A stretch of 49,424 nucleotides of DNA. Source: a virus. This document shows positions 48,850 to 49,424 of this stretch, piece by piece. Position 1 is the stretch's first letter. Each line of letters opens with the position of its first letter. The notes beneath the pieces are model-generated. The model searched no databases and was not told where the DNA came from. It saw nothing but the letters and a program-made list of their open reading frames with translations. The stretch is from IMG/VR virus record IMGVR_UViG_3300036781_000805, positions 1 to 49,424 of that record. One strand, written 5' to 3'. The position numbers were made by a program, and so were the translations under genes.

Positions 48850-49204
48850 CCGTCGCCTCGAGAAGGGCATCTGTGTCCTCTCGCAGCTTGATCAGTGCTT
48901 TTCGTTGGTCCGCCACCCGACTATGGCCGGCAATATCTGGACTGGCGTCAGCAATCGCCGCTTCGATTTCGATGCGAAGAGCGACGACAAGCGGCAAAAT
49001 CTTCATCGCCTCAGCGCGGACCGCTTCCAAATTCCGCCCTAGTTGCGCCATCGCGCGTAGCTTCGCCACGTTCGTCTGCAGTTCGCCGATGCGCTCCTGA
49101 AAGGGTGCGACCAGTCTGGTGGCAGACTGCCTAACGGCGGTCGCGGCGCTTATTTCGCGGGACTTGACGGGAGGGGCGGGCACGGCGGGAAATTGCTCCA
49201 ACAC
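48824..49204 (-). CDS. Helical protein of unknown function, 126 aa
   Basis: Probable GTG start at 49204. After a proline-rich start the body is all helix: ERIGELQTNVAKLRAMAQLG, EAMKILPLVVALRIEIEAAI, DQRKALIKLREDTDALLEAT. No recognised domain; possibly host DNA beyond the phage end. Confidence 0.5.
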   Translation of the reverse strand: MLEQFPAVPAPPVKSREISAATAVRQSATRLVAPFQERIGELQTNVAKLRAMAQLGRNLEAVRAEAMKILPLVVALRIEIEAAIADASPDIAGHSRVADQRKALIKLREDTDALLEATANKTPAVR

Positions 49205-49250
49205 ACGGGCATGTCACTACTAACAAAAGATATTCATCAGAATGCGGCCG

Positions 49251-49424
49251 TCAACGGCTGGCCCGGATGAGGTCGCGCAGTTGCTTCAACACCGAGGCGC
49301 CCTGCACCTGAACCGTGGCATAGCCCTCGCTGCCGAGGCGGCGCTTGATGTCGGAAACCTCGGCAAACTTTCCGGTCTTTGCCAGCGCAAAGGCGCGTTC
49401 AAGAGTCGTGGTGTTGGGGTGCAT
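49251..49424 (-). CDS. Conserved small protein, 57 aa, at the window edge
   Basis: MHPNTTTLERAFALAKTGKF, then EVSDIKRRLGSEGYATVQVQ and SVLKQLRDLIRASR. It matches a pattern of small sphingomonad proteins (ALAxSGxxxxxxxIRxRLxxEGY) known from many loci including mobile regions. The ATG is the last codon of the window. No preceding sequence is available to judge its promoter. Confidence 0.6.
   Translation of the reverse strand: MHPNTTTLERAFALAKTGKFAEVSDIKRRLGSEGYATVQVQGASVLKQLRDLIRASR

Noticed and set aside
1-49424. Direct repeats at the two window ends as attL/attR
   Set aside because: Comparing the first and last few hundred bases by eye gave no shared core; the attachment site probably lies outside the left edge.

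Overview
This window reads as an almost complete temperate, siphovirus-like (long non-contractile tail) prophage or phage genome of about 48-49 kb. The DNA is GC-rich with strong GC at third codon positions. The alphaproteobacterial flavour (GTA-like tail chaperone, GapR/DUF2312 domain, a Caulobacter-type lipoprotein, genes packed with ATGA/TGATG overlaps) suggests an alphaproteobacterial host, most likely a sphingomonad. The host is an inference; no 16S or housekeeping gene is present.

Layout. (1) 1-9361, leftward: an early operon running from a repressor-controlled promoter at about 9.4 kb through small unknown genes, a Sak4-like RecA-fold ATPase, a PD-(D/E)XK exonuclease, an HNH nuclease, a SLOG-fold protein, an ASCH protein and a HerA-like ATPase to a putative excisionase and a tyrosine integrase at the left edge. 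(2) 9.4-11.5 kb: a lambda-like immunity region. A cleavable S24 repressor, a 66-aa protein and a BstA-like candidate phage-defence protein form a leftward lysogeny operon closed by a terminator. Five 17-bp operators built on paired TCGCGA hexamers sit in two clusters, two at the left promoter and three between repressor and cro. (3) 11.5-20.8 kb, rightward: cro-like gene, GapR-domain protein, LexA-type winged helix, many small genes, HNH and endonuclease VII genes, a DNA methyltransferase, a DUF1376 replication protein and a DUF5131 protein, ending at a terminator. (4) 21-43.6 kb, rightward: packaging, head and tail genes in canonical order, interrupted by a two-gene leftward moron placed between the tail chaperone and the tape measure. 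(5) 43.6-47.8 kb: a leftward acyltransferase (probable O-antigen acetylation), then endolysin, holin candidate, overlapping spanins, membrane proteins and an RlpA-like protein. (6) 47.8-49.4 kb: four leftward genes of unknown function and two rightward terminators; this is the phage-host boundary or an accessory end.

How it works together (inference from layout): the S24 repressor shuts both early operons through the two operator clusters. DNA damage would trigger self-cleavage, releasing the left operon (recombination, excision) and the right operon (Cro, replication), followed by late gene expression. While integrated, the phage would express the repressor, the BstA-like protein and the surface-modifying morons, which could protect or alter the lysogen.

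Most interesting points: the BstA-like gene in the lysogeny operon; the five-operator switch with an apparently leaderless cro; a tRNA-Met-like 3' portion embedded in frame in the GapR-domain gene; an endonuclease VII gene that starts with a copy of its neighbour's 5' end; a duplicated zinc-finger gene flanking the methyltransferase/replication block; a nested scaffold start; and a leftward terminator that implies antisense transcription across the lysis genes. I did not find a convincing attL/attR pair, CRISPR array, IS element or intact tRNA.
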